Assembly (NCBI GenBank): GCA_934597585.1
Contig: CAKTSA010000002.1
Coordinates: forward strand, 1-64,000
Length of the DNA: 64,000 bases
Reading direction: 5' to 3'
Source of the DNA: an uncultured Oscillospiraceae bacterium
GTDB lineage: Bacteria; Bacillota; Clostridia; Oscillospirales; Oscillospiraceae
A program made the position numbers and the translations under genes. Below are positions 44,828-51,765 of this stretch, piece by piece. The notes under the pieces were generated by a model that saw only the letters and a program-made list of their open reading frames with translations, searched no databases and was not told the DNA's origin. The number at the start of each line of letters is the position of its first letter. Positions within the stretch are counted from its first letter, which is position 1.

Positions 44828-45772
44828 TCAGACCAACTCGCCGATCATAGCGGCGATGGTGCGGATGGCTTCGGGGTGGCGCATGATGACGGCGTCGGAG
44901 CCGCTGGCCAGCACGGCGGCGGCGGTGACGATCTCCATCTCGATGCCGCGCTCTTCCTGAGAGCCCCACTCGGGCATGTCGGCCTCGGGCATGATGGACT
45001 CCTTCACGCCCCATGTGTCGGCGGACACAGGGGTGATGATGGGCATCTGCAGCATGGCGTCGGACTGGCTCAGGGCGGCGTCCTTCACGCGGTCCAGCGT
45101 GGAGGCCACATACTCAAAGCCGTAGCCGGCGGCGGCGGAGCCAATGTTCATCACGATGGACTGGGCGTTGACGCCCAGCTGGGTCATGACGGTGTTCAGC
45201 TGCTTGGCCAGGTTGATATCCACGGCGGACTCCGCGCCCACCTTCTGGCCGTAGGCCAGGCCGGCGCCTGCACCGATGGCCTTATAGTTCTCGTCGCGGG
45301 CGGACAGCACCAGGATATTCTTCCCGGCCAGCGCCTCGGCGATCTTGTTGAACAGCTCGGTATCCTTCTCGATATTCTTGCAGCCCATGATCACCAGCGG
45401 CATGTCGGTGGCGTCAGCCACGGACTTGGCCAGCGCCACGCACTCGTCAACGGACTTGTTCTCGCCGTTGGGGTCGGCACCCTCCAGGTGCAGGCAGATG
45501 AAGGAGGCGCCCTCCATCTCAGCGGCCCGCTTGGCCATGTCGGCCACGGTGGCGCAGCCGTCATAGAACTTCTGCTCGCCGGGCATGGTGCACATAGCCA
45601 TACCGGCGTCGGTCAGCTCCACGCCGATCTTGGGCGCGTTGGTGATCTCGCCGTCAAAGGTGTGGAACGCCAGCACGTTCTGGCCGCCGATGGCGACCGC
45701 CTTGTCGCCGACGCCCAGCACCACTTCATTGATGTGGGCGTTGTAGGCTTGCTTCTTGGGAACGAAAGACAT
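44828..45772 (-). CDS. acsD: Corrinoid Fe-S protein small subunit
   Basis: A 314-residue TIM-barrel protein matching AcsD/CdhD (EVVLGVGDKAVAIGGQNVLAFHTFDGEI, then FICLHLEGADPNGENKS and SIVMNIGSAAAGYGFEY). It pairs with AcsC to hold the cobamide between methyltransferase and acetyl-CoA synthase. It lies 22 bases upstream of acsC-acsE, so the two subunits are made together. Confidence 0.93.
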   Translation of the reverse strand: MSFVPKKQAYNAHINEVVLGVGDKAVAIGGQNVLAFHTFDGEITNAPKIGVELTDAGMAMCTMPGEQKFYDGCATVADMAKRAAEMEGASFICLHLEGADPNGENKSVDECVALAKSVADATDMPLVIMGCKNIEKDTELFNKIAEALAGKNILVLSARDENYKAIGAGAGLAYGQKVGAESAVDINLAKQLNTVMTQLGVNAQSIVMNIGSAAAGYGFEYVASTLDRVKDAALSQSDAMLQMPIITPVSADTWGVKESIMPEADMPEWGSQEERGIEMEIVTAAAVLASGSDAVIMRHPEAIRTIAAMIGELV

Positions 45773-45822
45773 CTTGACAAATCCCCCTTGTTGATGTTTG
45801 TTGTTTTCTGTTCTCTTTGCTC

Positions 45823-46593
45823 TTACAGATTCAGTTCCTTGATGATCCCGGCCAGCGCCTTTTTCACCGGCGCGTTGTCGGGCACCTGGGAACTGGGCTT
45901 TCCTTCGCAGTCATAGGCGTAAACCGTCTCGTCCTGGGGCAGTACGCCGGCCAGCTCCAGGTGGTATTTTTCGATCTCCTCCGCCACGCCGGGGTTCAGC
46001 TCCCCGTTGGGCGCGCGGTTGACGATCAGCTTCATGGTGCCGGGCTTCAGCTCCAGCTCACGGATCATCTCCGCCAGACGTCCCGCCGCCTGGATCCCCC
46101 GCCGCGAACAGTCGGAGATCAGCAGCATGGTGTCCACATGGGGCAGGGTGCCGCGGCTGATGTGCTCCAGCCCCGCCTCGTTGTCGATGACCATGTATTT
46201 GTAGTTGCCCACGTACTTGTCGATCTGGGTCTTCAGTACGCCGTTGACAAAGCAGTAGCAGCCCTTGCCCTGGGTCCTGCCCATCACCAGCATGTCGTAG
46301 TCGTCCTCCTCCACCAGCGCGGAGCTGAACTTCATCTCGGCGTAATCCGCCTTTGTCATACTGGGCGGCACGGTGCCGTTCTTCTCCGCCTGTGCCATCT
46401 CCTCGCGAATGTTGCCCAGGGTGGTCTCCACCTCCACGCCCAGCACCTCATTCAAATTGGAGTTGGCGTCGGCGTCCACTACCAGCAGCGGGCCTTTCCC
46501 CGCCTTGCACAGATAGTCGATCATCATGCCGCAGGTGGTCGTTTTGCCGACGCCACCTTTGCCTGCCACTGCAATGATATGTGTTTTTCCCAT
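45823..46593 (-). CDS. cooC: CooC-type nickel insertion ATPase, first copy
   Basis: A 256-residue MinD/CooC ATPase. The deviant Walker A is GKGGVGKTTTCGMM; other nucleotide-site blocks are LLVVDADANSN and YMVIDNEAGLEHISRG. The family dimerises to load nickel into CODH or ACS. I prefer the ATG at 46593 because AAAGG directly abuts the ATG at 46605. It lies between metF and acsD. A second CooC is in the acsA operon. Confidence 0.88.
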   Translation of the reverse strand: MGKTHIIAVAGKGGVGKTTTCGMMIDYLCKAGKGPLLVVDADANSNLNEVLGVEVETTLGNIREEMAQAEKNGTVPPSMTKADYAEMKFSSALVEEDDYDMLVMGRTQGKGCYCFVNGVLKTQIDKYVGNYKYMVIDNEAGLEHISRGTLPHVDTMLLISDCSRRGIQAAGRLAEMIRELELKPGTMKLIVNRAPNGELNPGVAEEIEKYHLELAGVLPQDETVYAYDCEGKPSSQVPDNAPVKKALAGIIKELNL

Positions 46594-46614
46594 AGTTCGA
46601 TTCATCCTTTGCGT

Positions 46615-46645
46615 GGTCCGCGGGGAGTTCTGCTCCCCGCGGACC
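46615..46645 (-). other. Intra-operon GC-rich hairpin 5
   Basis: GGTCCGCGGGGAG-TTCTG-CTCCCCGCGGACC, a 13-bp perfect stem between metF and cooC. No U tract. Confidence 0.65.
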
Positions 46646-46661
46646 CAGGGGTTGATGTAAC

Positions 46662-47591
46662 TCAGATCAGGTCCAGCAGACCGGCTTCCTTGGCGATGTA
46701 GGCCACATCGTCATACTTGTTCAGCGCGTACAGGTGGATGCCGTCCACGCCGCAGGCGCGGTACTCGTCGATCTGGTTGATGGTATACTCGATACCGGCG
46801 GCCTTGAAGGAGGCCTTCTTGCCCTCCACGTCGGCGTCGAAGGGATCCTTGACGAAGGGGTTGGGGAAGATCCAGTTCTTGGAGATGATCTCGCACAGAG
46901 CGCGGGGCATGACGCAGCCGTTGCGGCTCAGGGCCATGTTGATGGTAGCGGCCTGGTCCAGGATGGGCATGATGCCCACATCCACGGGCATGGTGATGCC
47001 GGCGGCGCGGATGGCGTCCAGCCAATAGCGGAACTGGTCCATATCCCAGCACAGCTGGGTCATGATGTAGTCGGCGCCGTTGTCCTGCTTCTGCTTCAGG
47101 AAGGCGATGTCCGCCTCCAGGGAGCGGCAGGCAATGTGACCCTCGGGAGAGCCGGCCACAGCGATGGTAAACTTATCGCCGAACTCCTGGCGCACGAACT
47201 TCACCAGCTCGGTGGCGTAATGCAGGTCGCCGCCGGTGCCTTCCCAGCCGAAGGGCAGGTCGCCCCGCAGGGCCAGCATGTGGTCGATGCCGTGGTTCAG
47301 GTAGTTCTGCAGCTGCTCCTTGATGCCCTCCTTGGTGTTGCCGATGCAGGTAAAGTGGGTCACGGGCGTGCACTTGCCGTCCTTCTTGATCTTGTCCAGA
47401 ACCTCCAGGTTCTTGCCCACGTTGGAGCCGCCCGCGCCATAGGTGCAGGAGATGTAATCGGGATTCAGGGTGTACAGCTGATCCAGCACACCGCCGGCGC
47501 CGCACAGCTTCTCCATACCCACATCCGTCTTGGGGGGAAAGACCTCAAAGGAAAACGCGGCTCTCTTACCGAAAATGTCCTTCACGCTCAT
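46662..47591 (-). CDS. metF: Methylene-tetrahydrofolate reductase
   Basis: A 309-residue TIM-barrel MTHFR. SFEVFPPKTD carries the conserved acid, and the flavin/folate blocks HMLALRGDLP and GSPEGH are present. It makes methyl-THF, the substrate of the AcsE domain. No metV, rnfC2 or hdr partner gene lies beside it, so how it receives electrons is open. AAGGAGG precedes the ATG. It is the first recognised pathway gene of the minus-strand block. Confidence 0.92.
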   Translation of the reverse strand: MSVKDIFGKRAAFSFEVFPPKTDVGMEKLCGAGGVLDQLYTLNPDYISCTYGAGGSNVGKNLEVLDKIKKDGKCTPVTHFTCIGNTKEGIKEQLQNYLNHGIDHMLALRGDLPFGWEGTGGDLHYATELVKFVRQEFGDKFTIAVAGSPEGHIACRSLEADIAFLKQKQDNGADYIMTQLCWDMDQFRYWLDAIRAAGITMPVDVGIMPILDQAATINMALSRNGCVMPRALCEIISKNWIFPNPFVKDPFDADVEGKKASFKAAGIEYTINQIDEYRACGVDGIHLYALNKYDDVAYIAKEAGLLDLI

Positions 47592-47728
47592 AAGTTACCT
47601 CCTTAGTGTCCAATCATACATAATTTATCATGATCCCTGTCGTGGGATATAGATACAAGCTTTACTGGCGCAAAATCTAACGATTTTGCTGCCAAGAGGG
47701 ATCACGGCCGTAGGCCCTGTTCTCTGTC

Positions 47729-47871
47729 GTAGGGGCCGATGCCCACATCGGCCCGTGCGAACCACGGATCGGTTCGATAATCAATGCGTAGGGGCCGGCG
47801 TCCTCGACGGCCCGCCGGTCTATCGGAGCATCTCGTAAGGGAAACGGGGCGTCGAGGACGCCGCCCCCTAC
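47729..47871. repeat. REP-like dispersed palindromes
   Basis: Two modules: GTAGGGGCCGATGCCCACAT... near 47729, and from about 47790 GTAGGGGCCGGCGTCCTCG... facing ...CGAGGACGCCGCCCCCTAC. They are relatives of the elements at 24234-24317 and 61181-61206. The gap 47592-47898 holds no gene; a short stem (AAAATC...GATTTT) is near 47670-47690. Confidence 0.65.
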
Positions 47872-47898
47872 AAAAGAAAGCGAAAACCTCCTACACGC

Positions 47899-48126
47899 TC
47901 ACAGCTCCGTAAACAAAAACTTCTGATACATGCCCGCGCTCTCCACGAACACGGTCAGCTCGCCGGGGCGGCCCTCCTCGGCGGTGATGTGTACCTCGCC
48001 GCCTTTGATCTCCCTCCGGACCCACTCCACCGGGTCGTCGGTGTCCACCTCAAAGAACAGCACGTCCCGCATCTGGTTGCGCTCACAGCTGTTGGCGATC
48101 TCACGCACCACCTCGTACCGCTTCAT
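47899..48126 (-). CDS. Small conserved hypothetical protein
   Basis: A 75-residue acidic protein (MKRYEVVREIANSCERNQMRDV...) ending in KFLFTEL, with one cysteine and no membrane segment. It resembles an uncharacterised family of small clostridial proteins. AGGAGG lies 6 bases before the ATG. It has a strong promoter and a long structured leader of its own (see 48128-48278), and the metF operon lies downstream on the same strand. Confidence 0.65.
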   Translation of the reverse strand: MKRYEVVREIANSCERNQMRDVLFFEVDTDDPVEWVRREIKGGEVHITAEEGRPGELTVFVESAGMYQKFLFTEL

Positions 48127-48127
48127 G

Positions 48128-48278
48128 AATGCCTCCTAAAAAAGGAAAAACGGCCCCCTTGTGTGTTCAGAAAACGATGTGCGCCTTTCTCACCACAGGG
48201 CCGCGCGCTCCGCGCTTTTGCCGGGGTAGTAACGGCGTTTTTCACCGTATTCCTTTCCCCATTGTTATTTTTTCTACA
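48128..48278 (-). promoter_or_regulatory. Structured leader, cobalamin-riboswitch-like
   Basis: On the minus strand the leader contains GGGGAAAGGAATACGGTGAA followed by AAACGCCGTTAC and ACCCCGGCAA, close to the cobalamin-box core (GGGAA, CGGTGAAAAxxCCG, CCCCGC). Further on is CCTGTGGTGAGAAAGGCGC. A terminator-like stem, GGCCCTGTG with CACA...GGGGGCC and then GTTTTTCC, lies just before the ribosome site. The match is by eye and the core is imperfect, for example in the CCCCGGC segment. A B12 aptamer near corrinoid genes would make sense. Confidence 0.42.
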
Positions 48279-48285
48279 ATTAGAA

Positions 48286-48315
48286 ATTATACTTGAAACC
48301 ATGCGGTTTTGTCAA
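48286..48315 (-). promoter_or_regulatory. Strong sigma-70-type promoter for the 75-residue gene
   Basis: On the minus strand TTGACA (complement of 48310-48315), 18-base spacer, TATAAT (complement of 48286-48291). The start near 48279 leaves a 150-nt leader. Confidence 0.78.
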
Positions 48316-48458
48316 CCTTTATTTCGTGCAAATCCCACAAAACGACCATTTCATTTTGCGCCTCTCCCCGTTTCTTTACACACTGTTGTTAAAATCCACC
48401 TATCCGTATGTGAATTTTTTGACAATTTGACGAAAAATAAAAATTTCCGCTTTTTACC

Positions 48459-48487
48459 TTGTTTTTTTCCGCCTTTCCGAGTATGAT
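48459..48487 (+). promoter_or_regulatory. Probable promoter for folT-folC
   Basis: TTGTTT (48459-48464), 17-base spacer, TATGAT (48482-48487), about 50 bases before the THF aptamer. The -35 element is weak. Confidence 0.5.
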
Positions 48488-48540
48488 ACAGGCAGTGTAC
48501 GCGGATGGAGATCCTCTCCCCCGCCGGACACATCCCTTGC

Positions 48541-48640
48541 TGCAAGAGTAGAAGTGGCGCGTTAAGTGCCGGTCGGATGGGAGGTTGCCGCCGGACGAAG
48601 GAGCTTGCTCCGCGATGCCATCTTCGCATCCGCTGTTGCA
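48541..48640 (+). promoter_or_regulatory. Tetrahydrofolate (THF) riboswitch aptamer
   Basis: The conserved core is plain: AGAGTAG at the 5' side, GCGTTAAGTGCCGG, GGATGGGAGGTTGCCG, CCGGACGAAGGAG and GCATCCGCT at the 3' side, with TGCAA/TTGCA closing the outer stem. This is the folate-binding THF riboswitch of Firmicutes, and it stands upstream of folT, its usual target. High reduced folate should lower expression. Confidence 0.9.
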
Positions 48641-48684
48641 GAGCACGGTCCGCCGTGCGCGGAACAATCGCATACCCTTTCCCC

Positions 48685-48711
48685 AACCTCCTCCCACTTT
48701 ATGTTAGGAGG
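48685..48711 (+). promoter_or_regulatory. Expression platform of the THF riboswitch
   Basis: CCTCCT (48687-48692) is the exact complement of the ribosome site AGGAGG (48706-48711), eight bases before the folT ATG. The same strand segment AACCTCC (48685-48691) is also complementary to GGAGGTT (48580-48586) inside the aptamer. Ligand-bound aptamer should free AACCTCC to hide the ribosome site; without ligand the aptamer segment would capture it. A T run follows the hairpin, so weak termination is also possible. A small hairpin (GCACGG/CCGTGC) is at 48642-48657. Confidence 0.65.
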
Positions 48712-48719
48712 CCTTTTTT

Positions 48720-49307
48720 ATGTCCAGAAATTCCCAGAAACCCGGGTGGAGCGTCCGCTCCATCGCCATCTGCGCCCTGCTGACGGCACTGAGCGTCATC
48801 CTGGCCCGTCTGCTGATCCCCATGCCCAACGAGACCACCCGCTTCTCCATTGAGGCGGTGCCCATCTTCATCGCGGGCATGCTGTTCGGCCCGCTGCCCG
48901 GTGCCCTCACCGGCTTTGCCGCCGACTTCATCGGCTGCCTCTTCACCCCCTACGGCTACAACCCCATCTTCTGCGTCCCCCCCATTCTCTACGGCCTGTG
49001 CGCCGGGCTCTTCCGCCCCTGGCTGACCCAGAAGGTCTCCCCCCTGCGCATCGCCGCAGCGTTTCTCCCGGCCATCGTGCTGGGCTCCATCCTCTATCAG
49101 AGCGGCTCCCTGGCCCTCATCTACGGCGGCGAGAGCAAGATGGCCTTCTTCCTGACGAAGCTGGCCACCCGCAGCGTGCAGTTCGCCGTCACCGGCGTGC
49201 TGGATGTGCTGCTGGTGTGGGCGCTGTGTCGCTCCCGCGTATTCACCGCCGCCGGCGTGTGGCCCACCGCCGCCCAGCCGGCCCAGAAAGGAGTGTCAGG
49301 TCAATGA
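48720..49307 (+). CDS. folT: ECF folate transporter S component
   Basis: A 195-residue membrane protein with about six helices. The FolT pattern is clear: SIAICALLTALSVILARLL, then the arginine of TTRFSIEAVPIFIAGMLFGPLPGALTG. It binds folates and works with a shared ECF ATPase/T module encoded elsewhere. It is controlled by the THF riboswitch and overlaps folC by ATGA. Folate demand is high in a cell running the methyl branch. Confidence 0.9.
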   Translation: MSRNSQKPGWSVRSIAICALLTALSVILARLLIPMPNETTRFSIEAVPIFIAGMLFGPLPGALTGFAADFIGCLFTPYGYNPIFCVPPILYGLCAGLFRPWLTQKVSPLRIAAAFLPAIVLGSILYQSGSLALIYGGESKMAFFLTKLATRSVQFAVTGVLDVLLVWALCRSRVFTAAGVWPTAAQPAQKGVSGQ

Positions 49308-50575
49308 CACTGGAAGAAGCCTTACACTATATCCACGCCGTCTGCTGGAAGGGCAGCATCCCCGGTCTGGAACGCATCAGCGCCCTGCTGGACAAGATGG
49401 GCCACCCGGAGCGGACGCTGAAATTCGTCCACGTCACCGGCACCAACGGCAAGGGCTCCACCTGCGCCATGGTGGCCTCTGTGCTGCGCCAGGCCGGCTA
49501 CCGCACCGGCCTGTACACCTCGCCCTATATCGTCCGCTTCAACGAGCGGATGCAGATCAACGGCGAGCAGATCCCCGACGACGAGCTGTGCCAGATCACC
49601 GAGGAGATCAAACCCCTGGCCGACAGCATTTTCGAGCAGCCCACGGAGTTTGAGATGGTCACCGCCATCGCCTTCGCCTGGTTCGCCCGCCGCAAGTGCG
49701 ACATCGTGGTGTGCGAAGTGGGCATGGGCGGCGAGTTCGACGCCACCAACGTCATCGCCTCCCCCGAGGCCGCCGTGCTGTGCAACATCGGCCTGGACCA
49801 CACCGAGGTGCTGGGCGACACCCTGGAGAAGATCGCCGCCACCAAGAGCGGCATCATCAAGCCCGGCTGCGACGCGGTGCTCTACCGCTCCACCGACGGC
49901 GTGGAGGCCGTGGTGGCCCAGCGCTGCCGCGAGGTAGGCGCCAGGCTCCACAAGGTGGACTTTGCCCAGCTGCACCTGCGCTCCCACTCCCTGGAGGGCC
50001 AGATCTTCGACTTCGGCGGTAGGGAGGGTCTACACCTCCCCCTGCTGGGCGAGCACCAGCTCCACAACGCCGCCGTGGCCCTGACCACCCTGGACGTGCT
50101 GCAGCAGCGGGGCTGGAAGATCACCGAGGATGACATCCGTCAGGGCCTCTCCCGCGTCGCCTGGCCCGGCCGGTTCCAGATCATCCGCCGTGACCCCCTG
50201 TTCCTCATCGACGGCGGCCACAATCCCCAGTGCATCCAGGCCCTGGCCCGGAACATCGCCGACTACCTGCCGGACCGCCCCCTGACGGTGCTGACCGGCG
50301 TATTGAGCGATAAGGACTATCACTGCATGTACCGCAGCGTGGCGGACCACGCTGTGGAGTTCATCACCGTCACCCCCGACAATCCCCGGGCCCTGACGGC
50401 CCAGGAGCTGGCAAAGTATCTCTCCAGCTTCGGCAAGCCCGTCACCCCCTGTGATTCCGTGGCCGACGGCGTCCGCCTGGCCATCGACCACGCGGGAAAG
50501 GACGGCACCGTGCTGTGCTACGGCTCCCTCTACCTGCTGGGCGACGTGATCAACGCAGTTGAAGAAACCAAATGA
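49304..50575 (+). CDS. folC: Folylpolyglutamate synthase / dihydrofolate synthase
   Basis: A 423-residue Mur-ligase family enzyme. The ATP loop is HVTGTNGKGSTCAM; the folate site follows in YTSPYIVRFNERMQING, then GLDHTEVLGDTLEKIAATKSGIIK and DGGHNPQ. It adds glutamates to folates to retain them after FolT import. The ATG overlaps the folT stop by four bases, with GAAAGGAG upstream. Same transcript and riboswitch control as folT. Confidence 0.94.
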   Translation: MTLEEALHYIHAVCWKGSIPGLERISALLDKMGHPERTLKFVHVTGTNGKGSTCAMVASVLRQAGYRTGLYTSPYIVRFNERMQINGEQIPDDELCQITEEIKPLADSIFEQPTEFEMVTAIAFAWFARRKCDIVVCEVGMGGEFDATNVIASPEAAVLCNIGLDHTEVLGDTLEKIAATKSGIIKPGCDAVLYRSTDGVEAVVAQRCREVGARLHKVDFAQLHLRSHSLEGQIFDFGGREGLHLPLLGEHQLHNAAVALTTLDVLQQRGWKITEDDIRQGLSRVAWPGRFQIIRRDPLFLIDGGHNPQCIQALARNIADYLPDRPLTVLTGVLSDKDYHCMYRSVADHAVEFITVTPDNPRALTAQELAKYLSSFGKPVTPCDSVADGVRLAIDHAGKDGTVLCYGSLYLLGDVINAVEETK

Positions 50576-50577
50576 CC

Positions 50578-50607
50578 CCAAAGCGGCAGGCTTCCCTGCC
50601 GCTTTGG
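50578..50607 (+). terminator. Terminator of folT-folC
   Basis: CCAAAGCGGCAGG-CTTC-CCTGCCGCTTTGG followed by TTTA. Confidence 0.8.
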
Positions 50608-50633
50608 TTTATCCGAGCATCTGCACAAACCAA

Positions 50634-50735
50634 GCCTCCCTCTGCGAGGGAGGTGGCATGACCGAAGGTCATGACGGAGGGAGAGAATTCTCTCCCCCAG
50701 TCAGCTTCGCTGACAGCCCCCTCTCAGAGGGGGCC
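50634..50735. repeat. Dispersed repeat made of five successive short hairpins
   Basis: Five perfect or near-perfect palindromes stand side by side: 50635-50653 (CCTCCCTC/GAGGGAGG), 50657-50673 (CATGACC/GGTCATG), 50678-50696 (GGGAGAGAATTCTCTCCC), 50700-50714 (GTCAGC/GCTGAC) and 50716-50734 (GCCCCCTCT/AGAGGGGGC). It has no coding capacity. From general knowledge similar units are scattered through gut Clostridia genomes. Confidence 0.7.
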
Positions 50736-50782
50736 GCATGCCGTGCAAAATATCACAAACACCCCCGTCAAAGGAGACCACC

Positions 50783-51637
50783 ATGTTTGCTGACTTACAC
50801 ATCCACATGCTGCTGTCCGGGGCGGACTGGAAGGCCGCCATCGCCGGGCACCAGCCCCATCCGAACGATATTCTGATCAGAAACAGGCTTTCCGCCTACA
50901 AAAATGCCGGTATTTCGTATCTTCGTGACGGCGGCGACCGGTTTGGCGTCTGCCTGCGGGCCAGGGATCTGGCGGCGGAGTACGGCATCACCTATCGGAC
51001 GCCGGCATTTCCCATCTACAAGAAGGGCCACTACGGCAGCTTTATCGGCCGGGGGTGGTCGGATTTTTCGGAATACCGCGCATTATTGACGGAAGCACAG
51101 GCAAGCGGGGCGGATTTCATCAAGCTGATGGTCTCCGGATTGATGGACTTCTCCGCCTACGGGGTGCTGACAGAGGAACCGCTGACCGGTGCGGAGATGC
51201 ACGATCTCATCGCCGCCGCACACGACCTGGGCTTTGCCGTCATGGCCCACTGCAACGGGGCGGAAGCGGTGAAAAACGCCGTCATAGCAGGGGTCGACAG
51301 CATTGAGCACGGGGCGTATCTGGATGATGAGGCCTGCCATATTCTGGCAGAAAGTCAAACGGTGTGGGTACCCACCCTCTCCACCATCGGCAACCTGATG
51401 GGCAGCGGACGCTTTCCGGACGATGTGGCGGAGCGCATCCTCCGGTCGGCCCAGGAGAACGTGCGAAAAGTCGCAAATTCAGGCGGTCTCATCGGTCTGG
51501 GCTGCGACGCCGGGGCCTTCCGGGTGCCCCATGTGGAGGGTACTTTCACCGAGGAAAAGTGGCTGCGCCAGACCCTGGGCGACAGGACCGACGACATACT
51601 GTCCACCGCTGAAGGACAAATTCGAGCAAAATTCTGA
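50783..51637 (+). CDS. Metal-dependent amidohydrolase
   Basis: A 284-residue amidohydrolase-superfamily protein. The HxH metal motif is in MFADLHIHML, a bridging lysine in DFIKLMVSGL, then histidines in VMAHCNGAEA and SIEHGAYLDD and the aspartate in GLGCDAGAF. The protein is short for the family and begins right at the HxH strand without the usual N-terminal beta domain. The ATG at 50783 follows AAAGGAGA. It stands alone between a repeat and a terminator. Substrate unknown. Confidence 0.78.
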   Translation: MFADLHIHMLLSGADWKAAIAGHQPHPNDILIRNRLSAYKNAGISYLRDGGDRFGVCLRARDLAAEYGITYRTPAFPIYKKGHYGSFIGRGWSDFSEYRALLTEAQASGADFIKLMVSGLMDFSAYGVLTEEPLTGAEMHDLIAAAHDLGFAVMAHCNGAEAVKNAVIAGVDSIEHGAYLDDEACHILAESQTVWVPTLSTIGNLMGSGRFPDDVAERILRSAQENVRKVANSGGLIGLGCDAGAFRVPHVEGTFTEEKWLRQTLGDRTDDILSTAEGQIRAKF

Positions 51638-51704
51638 TTTTTATTGGTCCATTAACGGCCTTTATGGGTGCAAAAATGGTACATAAAGGGCGGTTATCGG
51701 TACA

Positions 51705-51748
51705 CAAAAAAAGCGGCATCCGGGCGTTTTGCCCGAATGCCGCTTTTT
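51705..51748. terminator. Bidirectional terminator between amidohydrolase and acsB2
   Basis: AAAAAAAGCGGCATCCGGGC-GTTTT-GCCCGAATGCCGCTTTTT between two convergent genes. Confidence 0.88.
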
Positions 51749-51765
51749 GATTTGGAACGATTCCC

